From contig JAEZES010000260.1 of assembly GCA_023432995.1 (NCBI GenBank), forward strand, positions 1 to 16,857: DNA of 16,857 nucleotides, given 5' to 3'. The translations under genes and the position numbers were made by a program. The DNA is from Pseudomonadota bacterium. GTDB lineage: Bacteria > Pseudomonadota > Alphaproteobacteria > Sphingomonadales > Sphingomonadaceae. The notes below the pieces were generated by a model. That model did not search any database. It was not told the origin of the DNA and worked only from the letters and a program-made list of their open reading frames with translations. Of the stretch, positions 6,848-13,116 are shown in pieces (the stretch's first letter is position 1; every line of letters begins with the position of its first letter).

Positions 6848-7861
6848 CTAGCGTGCGAGCAGTGTCCTCGCCCTCGGCCCGTTCTTGAGCAGCCGGATCA
6901 GCAGACGCTCGTAGCGGCTCAGCCATCTGCCGCCGCGCGGCAGCCTGAGCCGGGCGCGCCATTTCAACTGACGGTCGACGAGCGCGATCACCGCCGGGTG
7001 GATGTAGCTCTTGCGCGCCATCGCCGGCGTGTTGCCGAGATGCGCGCCGACCTCGGCGGTCAGTTCCTTGAGGGTCAGCGCGCTCTCCGCCTCGGCCAGC
7101 AGGCGCAAGGCGAGCACGCTCGCGTGCCAGGTGCGGAAGTTCTTGGCGGTGAACGGCTCGCCCATCGCCTCGCTCAAGTAGGCGTTGACCTCGGCCGACC
7201 CGACCGGGTGCGCCTGGCCGTCGCCGTTGATGTACTGGAACAGGTGCTGGCCCGGCAGGTCCTGCATCCGGCGCACCAGCCGCGCGAGCCGCGCGTCGGT
7301 GATCGTCGCCTCGCGCAGCTGGCCGCTCTTGGCCCTGAAGCGCAGCTTGACCTTGCCGCCGGAGACCGTGGCGTGGCGCCGGCGCAGCGTCGTCGCGCCG
7401 AAGCTCTTGTTCGCTTTCGCGTAGCTCTCGTTGCCGACGCGGATCGCGCCGAGGTCGAGCAGCCGCACGACGCTGGCGACGACCTGCTCGCGGGACAGCG
7501 TTCGTCGCGCGAGGTCCTTGGCCACCCGCTTGCGCACCTTGGGCAGCAGCCGGCCGAACTCGGCGCAGCCGTCGAACTTCTCCGCCTCCTGCCGGGCGCG
7601 GAACTCGGGGTGATAGCGGTACTGCTTGCGCCCGCGGGCATCGATCCCGGTGGCGAGCAGGTGGCCGCAATCCCGCGGGCAGAACCAGGCGTCGGTGTAG
7701 GCCGGCGGCAGGGCGATCCGGTTGAGCCGGTCGATCTCGTCGCGGTCGGTGATGCGCTTGCCGTCGGGGTCGAAGTAGGCCCACCCGCGGCCAGCCTTCT
7801 TGCGGGTGATCCCCGGTCCCTGGTCGTCGACGTATTCGAGCGCGAGGGTGTTCGAGGCCAT
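6848..7861 (-). CDS. DNA topoisomerase IB (poxvirus-like)
   Basis: A 337-residue type IB topoisomerase, which relaxes supercoils by a transient 3'-phosphotyrosine link and needs no ATP. The N-terminal domain begins LEYVDDQGPGITRKKAGRGWAYFDPDGKRI (8-37). Catalytic-domain residues are visible: Arg141 in RVGNESYA, Lys178 in FRAKSG, Arg243 in NFRTWHAS and the nucleophile Tyr286 in MARKSYIHPA. The LGNTPA segment (275-280) carries Asn where vaccinia enzyme has His265; I recall Asn as usual in bacterial members. A longer open frame runs far upstream, but residues before the ATG at 7861 are low-complexity Arg/Ala shadow sequence and the family starts here. Shine-Dalgarno is weak. The gap to the upstream exported protein gene is 35 nt and to GH115 about 40 nt, so co-transcription is plausible though the functions look unrelated. 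Confidence 0.95.
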   Translation of the reverse strand: MASNTLALEYVDDQGPGITRKKAGRGWAYFDPDGKRITDRDEIDRLNRIALPPAYTDAWFCPRDCGHLLATGIDARGRKQYRYHPEFRARQEAEKFDGCAEFGRLLPKVRKRVAKDLARRTLSREQVVASVVRLLDLGAIRVGNESYAKANKSFGATTLRRRHATVSGGKVKLRFRAKSGQLREATITDARLARLVRRMQDLPGQHLFQYINGDGQAHPVGSAEVNAYLSEAMGEPFTAKNFRTWHASVLALRLLAEAESALTLKELTAEVGAHLGNTPAMARKSYIHPAVIALVDRQLKWRARLRLPRGGRWLSRYERLLIRLLKNGPRARTLLAR

Positions 7862-7896
7862 CGAGCGCGGCAACGGCCGCGACCCGCTTGCGGTTC

Positions 7897-8955
7897 CTAG
7901 TCGGCGTTTTCGAGGAACCCATAGCGCGAGACCGGCACGCTCGCCGAGGGAACGGTCCCCTCGCGGAAGGTCACGTAGTCGCTCGCCCGGACGCAAAAGA
8001 ACGGCCGCGAGGGATCGTTGTCGATATCGGCCGCGCGCACCGGGAGGTCGGCATCGCCGGCCTCCTCCCGAAGGCGACACCAATAGGCGTCGGTGGCGGG
8101 ATCCGCGCCCTCGGGCACGACGGGCTCGGCGCCTTCGTGGTCGAGCCATCGCTCGAACAGCATTACGCTGCGCCCAAGCGGTGCGACGCCGGATGCCCGA
8201 TAGGCGCCCACCGCCGCATCGAAATCGGTGCGCGCGTTGGCCAGACGCTTGCGGTCGGCATCGCCGAGCCCGGTCTCGCCGAGGTCCGCCAGGGCCCGCG
8301 CTACCTGCGGCTGGTCGAGCGCGAGGAACGTTTCGAAGTCCCGCTGCTCGAGCGCCGCGAACATGCGTTCGCCGGTCACGCGCCGGAGGGGATAGATCGG
8401 GTGCGCTGGATCGAGCTCGCGCAATTCGACCTGCTCCGGCACAAGCTCCGACCTGCGTAGCCGCACCTCGCCTGGCCCCGACGCGTCGCGATACCCGAGC
8501 GGCACGAGGAAATGGTCGAGCGTGTAATGGCACAGCCCCGAAAGCATGATGATTCGGTCAGGCTCGGCAGCCTGTATCGCGGCCACGGTTTCGTGCGCGA
8601 GTTCGCAGGAGCCGACGGTGCCGAGCACTTCCTCCCAGCGGGGCCTGTGCGGCTCATGCGGGGTTCCGAAACGGTCATTGAGGACAATCGAGCGCTGGCG
8701 CGGCTCGACGTTTTCAAGGGCGGCCATCCGGTCGGACAGCAGGCGGTTGCCCAGCCCGTAAGTACCCGCGTGAAGCGCCTTTACGCGGACACATTCGCCT
8801 CCCCATGCGCGAACGTTGGCGACGACCTGCTCGACCGAGGCCGGCCTGGCCCGGGCCCAGGTGCACGTTTGGCGCGAATCCGGCTCGTCTTGGGCATGCG
8901 CCGGCTCCGCCAGGCTGCACGCGGCGAGAGCGAAGAGCACGAACAGGCGGCGCAT
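7897..8955 (-). CDS. Exported protein of unknown function
   Basis: A 352-residue protein I do not recognise. Residues 1-22 are a Sec signal peptide ending AHA before QDE. The mature part contains six cysteines (31, 55, 117, 142, 293, 321), an even number consistent with periplasmic disulfides; Cys13 lies within the signal. Notable segments are VEQVVANVRAWGGECVRVKAL (41-61), GTYGLGNRLLSD (64-75), IIMLSGLCHYTLDHFLVPLGY (135-155) and a terminal PFFCVRASDYVTF (318-330). There are no transmembrane helices after the signal and no catalytic signature I can name. The ATG at 8955 has a good Shine-Dalgarno (GAGGGGGA). It is the first of three minus-strand genes (then topoisomerase IB and GH115) and is divergent from the YghU-like gene. 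Confidence 0.8.
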   Translation of the reverse strand: MRRLFVLFALAACSLAEPAHAQDEPDSRQTCTWARARPASVEQVVANVRAWGGECVRVKALHAGTYGLGNRLLSDRMAALENVEPRQRSIVLNDRFGTPHEPHRPRWEEVLGTVGSCELAHETVAAIQAAEPDRIIMLSGLCHYTLDHFLVPLGYRDASGPGEVRLRRSELVPEQVELRELDPAHPIYPLRRVTGERMFAALEQRDFETFLALDQPQVARALADLGETGLGDADRKRLANARTDFDAAVGAYRASGVAPLGRSVMLFERWLDHEGAEPVVPEGADPATDAYWCRLREEAGDADLPVRAADIDNDPSRPFFCVRASDYVTFREGTVPSASVPVSRYGFLENAD

Positions 8956-9078
8956 CCGGGCTCCCCCTCAACCTGCGGCAATGTGCGCTAGCCGTCCCGC
9001 AAAGGAAAGCTATCTTGCCGCCTCCGGGCAGCGATCACCATGTGTGTCGCACGGCCCGCAGAGCAGGAGCACGCGCTT

Positions 9079-9948
9079 ATGTCCGACGTCTACACCCCGC
9101 CCGAAGTCTGGGACTACGATCCGGAGAACGGCGGGCAGTTCGCGGGCATCAACCGGCCGACCGCGGGCGCGCGCGAGGAACGCGAGCTGCCGGTCGGCGA
9201 GCATCCGTTCCAGCTCTACTCGCTCGGCACGCCCAACGGGGTGAAGGCGACGATCATGTTCGAGGAGCTGCTCGAAGCCGGCTTCTCCGGCGCCGAGTAC
9301 GACGCCTGGATCATCAAGATTTTCGAGGGCGCGCAGTTCTGGTCGGGGTTCGTCGAGATCAATCCCAACTCGAAGATCCCGGCGCTGGTCGACCGTTCGG
9401 GGCCCGAGCCGTTCCGGGTGTTCGAGAGCGGGGCGATCCTCGTCCACCTGGCGGAAAAATTCGACTACCTGCTGCCGAAGACCAACCCGGCCCGCGCCGA
9501 GACGTTCTCGTGGCTGATGTGGCAGATGGGCAGCGCGCCGTTCATCGGCGGCGGCTTCGGGCACTTCTACGTCTACGCGCCCGAGCGCTACAAGTATCCG
9601 ATCGACCGCTACGCGATGGAGACCAAGCGGCTGTTCTCGGTCGCCGACTTGCAGCTGGCCAAGACCGAGTACCTCGCCGGCGCCGACTACACGATCGCCG
9701 ACATCGCCGCCTACACCTGGCTCGGCAACCTCTATCACGGGGCGTACAACGGGGCGGACAAGTTCCTTTCGCTGCACGAGTACGAGAACGTCGGCCGCTG
9801 GGTGAAGGCGATCGACGCCCGCCCGGCGGCGATCCGCGGGCGGCTGGTCAACACCCAGGCGCTGCCCGAGCGGCACTCGGCGGCGGATTTCGACACGGTC
9901 GACGACCGCAGCCTGTTCGCGCCGGTGCGGAAGCGTGCCGACGTCTAG
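9079..9948 (+). CDS. yghU: Glutathione S-transferase, YghU type (disulfide-bond reductase)
   Basis: The 289-residue product is essentially the length of E. coli YghU (288), a Nu-class glutathione transferase with disulfide reductase activity towards small disulfides. The thioredoxin-like domain contains LYSLGTPNGVKATIMFEELL (46-65), where Thr51-Pro-Asn53 replaces a catalytic Ser or Cys as in the family. It also has NPNSKIPAL (95-103) with the cis-proline and FESGAILVHLAEKF (115-128). The helical domain carries MGSAPFIGGGFGHFYVYAPERY (150-171) and YTIADIAAYTW (204-214). There is no signal peptide, so it is cytoplasmic. An in-frame ATG lies at 9040, but 9079 is preferred: AGGAG (9065-9069) is well spaced and MSDVYTPP matches the family's start. 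It stands apart from the Xi-class transferase at 2682-3668. Confidence 0.93.
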   Translation: MSDVYTPPEVWDYDPENGGQFAGINRPTAGAREERELPVGEHPFQLYSLGTPNGVKATIMFEELLEAGFSGAEYDAWIIKIFEGAQFWSGFVEINPNSKIPALVDRSGPEPFRVFESGAILVHLAEKFDYLLPKTNPARAETFSWLMWQMGSAPFIGGGFGHFYVYAPERYKYPIDRYAMETKRLFSVADLQLAKTEYLAGADYTIADIAAYTWLGNLYHGAYNGADKFLSLHEYENVGRWVKAIDARPAAIRGRLVNTQALPERHSAADFDTVDDRSLFAPVRKRADV

Positions 9949-10012
9949 GCCGACGCGTTCCGGAGCCTGGCCGCGGGTCGCGCGTTGATGACGTGATCCT
10001 GTCTGCCAGCAG

Positions 10013-10019
10013 AAAGGAG
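10013..10019 (+). promoter_or_regulatory. Strong Shine-Dalgarno fixing the PRC-barrel start
   Basis: AAAGGAG ends 6 nt before the ATG at 10026. The same reading frame is open far upstream (to about 8805), so this site is what decides the real start of the PRC-barrel gene. Confidence 0.8.
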
Positions 10020-10025
10020 CGCATC

Positions 10026-10424
10026 ATGGATCAGATGACCCGCGAGCGCGTGACCGACGCGCACCATCCGCTCATCCTGTCGAGCCGCGTGGTCGGCACC
10101 GCAGTCTACGACCGCGCCGGAACCCGGCTCGGCCACGTCGACGACCTGTCGATCGAGAAGCTCGGCGGACGGACGGTCTACGCGATCATGGCGTTCGGCG
10201 GCTTCCTCGGGATCGGCGAGCGGTTCCATCCGGTGCCGTGGTCGCTGCTCGAGTACGACGTCGAGCGCGGCGGTTTCGTCGTGCCGATCGACCCGGCCGC
10301 GTTGAAGGACGCGCCGAGCTACGATGCGGCCGAGATCCGCGCGCTCGGCGGCCCCGAATACCGCACCTATGGCGACACGATCTACGGGTTCTACGGGACC
10401 TACGGAGCGGTGCCCTACTTGTAG
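10026..10424 (+). CDS. PRC-barrel domain-containing protein
   Basis: A 132-residue protein with one PRC-barrel domain (about residues 14-92). Typical elements are LILSSRVVGTAVYDRAGTRLGHVDDLSIEK (16-45), a YAIMAFGGFLGIGERFHPVPWSLLEYD stretch (52-78) and VVPIDPAALKDAPSY (85-99). The tail is rich in Tyr and Gly (TYGDTIYGFYGTYGAVPYL). PRC barrels occur in photosynthetic reaction-centre H subunits, RimM and many small bacterial proteins, often stress-linked; the role here is not known. There is no signal peptide or membrane helix. The ATG at 10026 is set by the AAAGGAG site before it. It lies 77 nt downstream of the yghU-like gene on the same strand and may be co-transcribed with it. Confidence 0.88.
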   Translation: MDQMTRERVTDAHHPLILSSRVVGTAVYDRAGTRLGHVDDLSIEKLGGRTVYAIMAFGGFLGIGERFHPVPWSLLEYDVERGGFVVPIDPAALKDAPSYDAAEIRALGGPEYRTYGDTIYGFYGTYGAVPYL

Positions 10425-10445
10425 CCGGCCGCGGCCCGGCGATCC

Positions 10446-10473
10446 TTGCACCCGGCGGGCGAGCCGCTATAGC
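10446..10473 (+). promoter_or_regulatory. Candidate promoter of tRNA-Gln
   Basis: TTGCAC (10446-10451) and TATAGC (10468-10473) are separated by 16 nt. The -10 sits inside a perfect 14-bp palindrome, GCCGCTATAGCGGC (10463-10476). Transcription would start near 10480, about 12 nt before the mature tRNA 5' end. Position and -10 fit well; the -35 matches only its TTG. Confidence 0.5.
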
Positions 10474-10491
10474 GGCGCCCTCTGCGCGTAC

Positions 10492-10566
10492 TGGGGCGTA
10501 GCCAAGCGGTAAGGCAGCGGTTTTTGGTACCGCCATGCGCAGGTTCGAATCCTGCCGCCCCAGCCA
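10492..10566 (+). tRNA. tRNA-Gln (anticodon UUG)
   Basis: A complete cloverleaf can be drawn. The acceptor stem is TGGGGCG (10492-10498) with CGCCCCA (10556-10562), then discriminator G and an encoded CCA (10564-10566). The D stem is GCC/GGC around AAGCGGTAA. The anticodon stem is GCGGT/ACCGC with the loop TTTTGGT, giving anticodon TTG at positions 34-36, which reads CAA glutamine codons. The T stem is GCAGG/CCTGC with loop TTCGAAT. It is solitary. The downstream DUF2141 gene starts 26 nt after CCA. Confidence 0.97.
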
Positions 10567-10592
10567 TCCCCTTCGAGTGCCCGGAGCCGGTC

Positions 10593-11030
10593 ATGGCAGC
10601 TTCTTTCTGGCGGCGGATGCCCGCCGCCCTGCTCGCCCTGCCGCTGCTCGGGGCCGGCGAGCCGCAGTCGCAGGTCGAGCTGACCTTCGACAACCTGCGC
10701 AACGAGCGCGGCGTGTTGCGGGTCTGCGTGACCGCCGATCCGCGCCACTTCCCGGACTGCCAGCAGGACGCCGGCGCGATCAGCCGGAGCGTTCCGGCAT
10801 CGACGCGCAGCCTCTCGCTGCGCCTTGCGCCGGGCACTTACGCGGTCTCGCTGGTCCACGACGAGAACGGCAACGGCAAGCTCGACACGCTGCTCGGCAT
10901 CCCGCGCGAAGGCTTCGCCTTTTCGCGCAACCCGGCCATTCGGTTCGGGCCGCCGCGCTTCGACGAGGCCAGCTTCCGCGTCGGGGACGAAGTTACCCTC
11001 CAGACCCTGCGGGTTCGCTACCTGCTCTAG
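10593..11030 (+). CDS. Exported DUF2141 domain protein
   Basis: A 145-residue exported protein. Residues 1 to about 22 form a signal peptide (FWRRMPAALLALPLLGAG). The rest is a DUF2141 domain: VELTFDNLRNERGVLRVCVTADPRHFPDC (28-56), a block LAPGTYAVSLVHDENGNGKLDTLLGIPREGFAFSRNP (78-114) and a closing FGPPRFDEASF (118-128). The DENGNGKLD element resembles a calcium-binding loop. Cys45 and Cys56 could form a disulfide. Function of the family is unknown; location should be periplasm or outside. The frame is open back into the tRNA (ATG 10524), but 10593 is chosen because it gives a proper signal peptide, with GGAG 6 nt upstream. It follows tRNA-Gln by 26 nt, too little room for a separate promoter, and precedes the FKBP gene by 60 nt. 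Confidence 0.88.
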   Translation: MAASFWRRMPAALLALPLLGAGEPQSQVELTFDNLRNERGVLRVCVTADPRHFPDCQQDAGAISRSVPASTRSLSLRLAPGTYAVSLVHDENGNGKLDTLLGIPREGFAFSRNPAIRFGPPRFDEASFRVGDEVTLQTLRVRYLL

Positions 11031-11090
11031 CCCGCCTCGCCCTTTTGCCCGCGATCCAGACGCGGGATACGGCCTGATGAAAGGAACCGC

Positions 11091-11591
11091 ATGACCCGCT
11101 TCGCTCCCCGCCTCGGCGCCTTGCTTGCCGCGATGCTCGCGGCCCCGCCCGTCGCGGCGCAGCAGGGCGAGGCCGCCTCCGGCCCGTCGCAGGATGCGGC
11201 GTGGCACAACCGGCAAACGCTCGCGCTGGCCGAGCGCCAGGCCAGCGCCGGGTGGTCTTACCTTCCCGGCGGGCTGCTGTGGCGGCGCGTGGCGGGCGAG
11301 GGCACCGGCCCGCGCCCGACCGTCGACGACACGGTGACGCTGCACTACGTCGGCACCCTGGTCGACGGGACCGAATTCGACAGCTCGGTCCGCCGGGGCC
11401 AGCCGGCGACGTTCCCGCTGCGGGCGCTGGTTCCGGCGTGGCAGCTGGCGGTCCCGATGATGGCGGTCGGCGACACGATCGAGATCGCGACCCCGGCCGA
11501 CCTCGCCTACGGGCCGACGGGCCGCGGGCCAATCCCCGGCAACGCGACGCTGCTGTTCCGCATCGAGCTGCTCGGTATCGCCGAGCGGTAA
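11091..11591 (+). CDS. Exported FKBP-type peptidyl-prolyl cis-trans isomerase
   Basis: A 166-residue protein with a Sec signal peptide (1-23, cleavage after VAA) and an FKBP domain at about 77-164. The enzyme class speeds rotation of X-Pro peptide bonds in folding proteins; here it would act in the periplasm. Residues corresponding to the FKBP12 pocket are all present: Tyr86 (LHYVG), Phe96-Asp97 (TEFDSS), Trp117 (PAWQL), Tyr140 (LAYGPTG) and Phe156 (LLFRIELLGI). The block RGQPATFPLRALVPAW replaces the common RGxPxxFxLxxVIxGW and lacks its usual Gly. The start at 11091 has AAGGAA ahead of it. It lies 60 nt after the DUF2141 gene, likely the same transcript. Confidence 0.93.
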   Translation: MTRFAPRLGALLAAMLAAPPVAAQQGEAASGPSQDAAWHNRQTLALAERQASAGWSYLPGGLLWRRVAGEGTGPRPTVDDTVTLHYVGTLVDGTEFDSSVRRGQPATFPLRALVPAWQLAVPMMAVGDTIEIATPADLAYGPTGRGPIPGNATLLFRIELLGIAER

Positions 11592-11648
11592 CGCCCCTCG
11601 ACGACCGCGCTTGCGAAGTTGACGCGAAAACGGGCTCGAGGCGTTACC
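11587..11648. terminator. Long imperfect inverted repeat between convergent genes, possible bidirectional terminator
   Basis: GGTAACGCC (11587-11595) plus TCGA (11598-11601) pair with TCGA (11636-11639) plus GGCGTTACC (11640-11648). That is 13 paired bases with a 2-nt bulge and a 34-nt apical region. The left arm includes the FKBP stop codon and the right arm ends 12 nt before the HTH stop, so the stem fills the convergent gap. There is no T-tract, so termination by this stem is inferred from position only. Confidence 0.4.
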
Positions 11649-11659
11649 TTCCGCATGCC

Positions 11660-12088
11660 TCACCCGCCCTCCGGCCCGATCCGGTCAAGCCGCCGGCAAA
11701 GCCGCAAAAGCGCTGAATCGTCAGGTCTTTGCGAGCTGCCGCGATAGCGCCCCCGGAACATCACGGGCCGGATCCAGCCGTGACAGGCAACGTAGAACAG
11801 GTTGGGGACCGTTACCTTCCGCCGCGGCAGGCCGAGCGCCGCGTCCCACGCGGCGGCGAAGCTTTGGGCATCGGGCCTCGCGCGCAAGGCGTAGGCGCTC
11901 TTGCGGCTCATCCCGATCGCCTCGCACGCGCCCGTAACCGAACCGGTCTCGGCCAGCAGGCCGAGGAAATCGGCCTGGCGCTGAGCGGTCCAGCCGTCGC
12001 GGCGCGTGCGAACCGCTACCGGGCAGAAAGGCGGCACGCGCGGCATGCGCCGGGCGCGACGAGGCGGGGCGGACGAATCGGGCGTCAT
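11660..12088 (-). CDS. Small helix-turn-helix protein, uncharacterised family
   Basis: A 142-residue basic protein. Residues about 33-70 (GWTAQRQADFLGLLAETGSVTGACEAIGMSRKSAYALRAR) look like a homeodomain-like helix-turn-helix, with SVTGACEAIGMSRKSAYALR as the likely DNA-contacting part. It is followed by SFAAAWDAALG and a C-terminal RPVMFRGRYRGSSQRPDDSALLRL. I recognise this arrangement from small uncharacterised alphaproteobacterial proteins; the HTH resembles terminase-small-subunit and transposase-type domains, but no phage or transposon genes are nearby. The ATG at 12088 is chosen; the longer frame begins with a TTG and neither start has a clear Shine-Dalgarno, so the N-terminus is uncertain. 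It is convergent with the FKBP gene and divergent from the PEP-CTERM gene. Confidence 0.72.
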   Translation of the reverse strand: MTPDSSAPPRRARRMPRVPPFCPVAVRTRRDGWTAQRQADFLGLLAETGSVTGACEAIGMSRKSAYALRARPDAQSFAAAWDAALGLPRRKVTVPNLFYVACHGWIRPVMFRGRYRGSSQRPDDSALLRLCRRLDRIGPEGG

Positions 12089-12164
12089 CTGGCAGCTTAG
12101 ACGCCATTTTGCCGCCTGTAGGAAAGCGCATCCTAGTCGGAAATGAAGCAAGTTCCCGGCCTGC

Positions 12165-12178
12165 GGCCCATGCGGGCC
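12165..12178. repeat. Short perfect inverted repeat
   Basis: GGCCC (12165-12169) and GGGCC (12174-12178) flank ATGC in the 186-nt gap between the divergent HTH and PEP-CTERM genes. It could be an operator or a chance GC-rich palindrome. Nothing else stands out in this gap apart from the weak promoter-like pair at 12207-12233. Confidence 0.3.
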
Positions 12179-12206
12179 TGACGGACCCTATGGCCTCCGG
12201 CTTCGC

Positions 12207-12233
12207 TTGTGGAGCGCACGCCGCCCTGATAGC
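12207..12233 (+). promoter_or_regulatory. Weak candidate promoter for the PEP-CTERM protein
   Basis: TTGTGG (12207-12212) and GATAGC (12228-12233) are 15 nt apart. A start near 12240 would leave a leader of about 35 nt. The ATAGCCTCG string is shared with the gap upstream of 3804. By-eye assignment with non-ideal spacing. Confidence 0.22.
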
Positions 12234-12274
12234 CTCGCGGCCGGTCGCCCCCTCGCATTGCGTGGAGCCCGCCG

Positions 12275-13015
12275 ATGATCCCGAAAACCCCCGCGCTGGG
12301 CCTGTCCGCGGCAATCCTGCTGGCCGCCCTTCCGGTAAGCACCCAAGCCCAGGTCAACGACTTCGAGGACGGCACCACCCAAGGGTGGCAGACCAGTCTG
12401 CTCGGCATGGGCGGGGCGCCGCAGCCGCAGGCCGTGGCCGGAGGTTTCGGCGGGCCGACCGACCATTACCTGCTGGCCACGAGCTTCGGCGGGAGCGGGC
12501 CCGGCTCTCGCCTCACGATCATCAACCCGACCGAGTGGGCCGGCGACTACCTGACCAACGGCGTGAGCGGATTCTCGGCGCGGTTGATCAATCTCGGTTC
12601 GACCGATCTCTACCTGCGGCTGATGTTCGAGGACCCCGGCTCCATGACTCCGCCGAGCAACATCGCCTTTTCCGACGATGCGTTTTTTCTGCCCGCGGGC
12701 GGCGGCTGGACCGAGGCGTTCTTCTCAGCCTCTCCCGCGGCGCTGCTCGCCGGGATCGGGACCGTCGAGGGCGCGCTGGCGAACACCACCACGCTGCGCC
12801 TCTATCATTCGTTCGATGACGCGTTCCCCAACCCTCCCTTCGGAACCCAGCCCATCATCGCCCAGCTCGGACTCGACGACTTCCGTGCCGTCCGGGCAGC
12901 CGGTGCGGTTCCCGAACCGGCCAGCTGGGCGCTGCTGATCGCCGGTTTCGGACTGGCCGCCGGCGCATTGCGCACGCGCACGCGGAGCCCAAGGCTCGCG
13001 CGGCCGCTGGGCTAG
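12275..13015 (+). CDS. PEP-CTERM sorting domain protein (PEPxxWA type)
   Basis: A 246-residue exported protein. Residues 1-26 are a signal peptide (cleavage near TQAQ). The mature part (27-205) is a beta-rich, carbohydrate-binding-module-like domain: FEDGTTQGWQ (30-39), AGGFGGPTDHYLLATSFGGSGPGSRLTIIN (55-84), WAGDYLTNGVSGF (88-100) and STDLYLRLMFED (109-120). The C-terminus has the sorting signal VPEPASWALLIAGFG (212-226), then a hydrophobic helix and the basic run RTRTRSPRLARP. Such signals are processed by exosortase-type enzymes that place proteins at the surface or in the extracellular matrix; no exosortase is in this window. The basic tail is somewhat longer than usual. The ATG at 12275 follows GGAG by a normal spacer. 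Ligand and role are unknown. Confidence 0.9.
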   Translation: MIPKTPALGLSAAILLAALPVSTQAQVNDFEDGTTQGWQTSLLGMGGAPQPQAVAGGFGGPTDHYLLATSFGGSGPGSRLTIINPTEWAGDYLTNGVSGFSARLINLGSTDLYLRLMFEDPGSMTPPSNIAFSDDAFFLPAGGGWTEAFFSASPAALLAGIGTVEGALANTTTLRLYHSFDDAFPNPPFGTQPIIAQLGLDDFRAVRAAGAVPEPASWALLIAGFGLAAGALRTRTRSPRLARPLG

Positions 13016-13075
13016 TCCGGGGGCCCGGTCGCGTTGCGAGACCGCCGTGACCGTTCACATCGCTTCAGGGCCACG

Positions 13076-13090
13076 GGGCGATAGTCGCCC
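13076..13090. repeat. Short perfect inverted repeat upstream of the lipoprotein gene
   Basis: GGGCGA (13076-13081) and TCGCCC (13085-13090) flank TAG, 26 nt before the lipoprotein ATG. It may be a small hairpin in the leader or a protein-binding site. I see no promoter with proper spacing around it. Confidence 0.35.
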
Positions 13091-13116
13091 AGGGTCGCCG
13101 AATGGAGGGAGGAACC

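Noticed and set aside
4189..6888. An 899-codon plus-strand open frame opposite GH115
   Set aside because: High-GC shadow frame. The minus strand carries all the conserved GH115 blocks; the plus frame overlaps the end of the membrane-protein gene and has no domain signal.
6848..8533. An N-terminally extended topoisomerase IB of 561 residues
   Set aside because: The extra 224 residues are antisense or out-of-frame to the exported protein gene at 7897-8955, and the known family starts near the ATG at 7861.
9040..9078. An earlier ATG for the YghU-like protein, adding 13 residues
   Set aside because: The added residues do not match the family start, and the AGGAG site fits ATG 9079. It remains formally possible.
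2682..9948. The two glutathione transferases as parts of one detoxification cluster
   Set aside because: They belong to different classes, lie on opposite strands and are about 5.4 kb apart with unrelated genes between; there is no sign of joint regulation.
8805..10424. A 539-codon plus-strand frame that could suggest a fusion ending in the PRC-barrel domain
   Set aside because: The first three quarters is the out-of-frame shadow of the yghU-like gene. Only the last 132 codons are real, with their own Shine-Dalgarno at 10013-10019.
10524..10592. An upstream start for the DUF2141 protein inside tRNA-Gln
   Set aside because: It would translate the anticodon arm and T arm of the tRNA and would bury the signal peptide; ATG 10593 is better.
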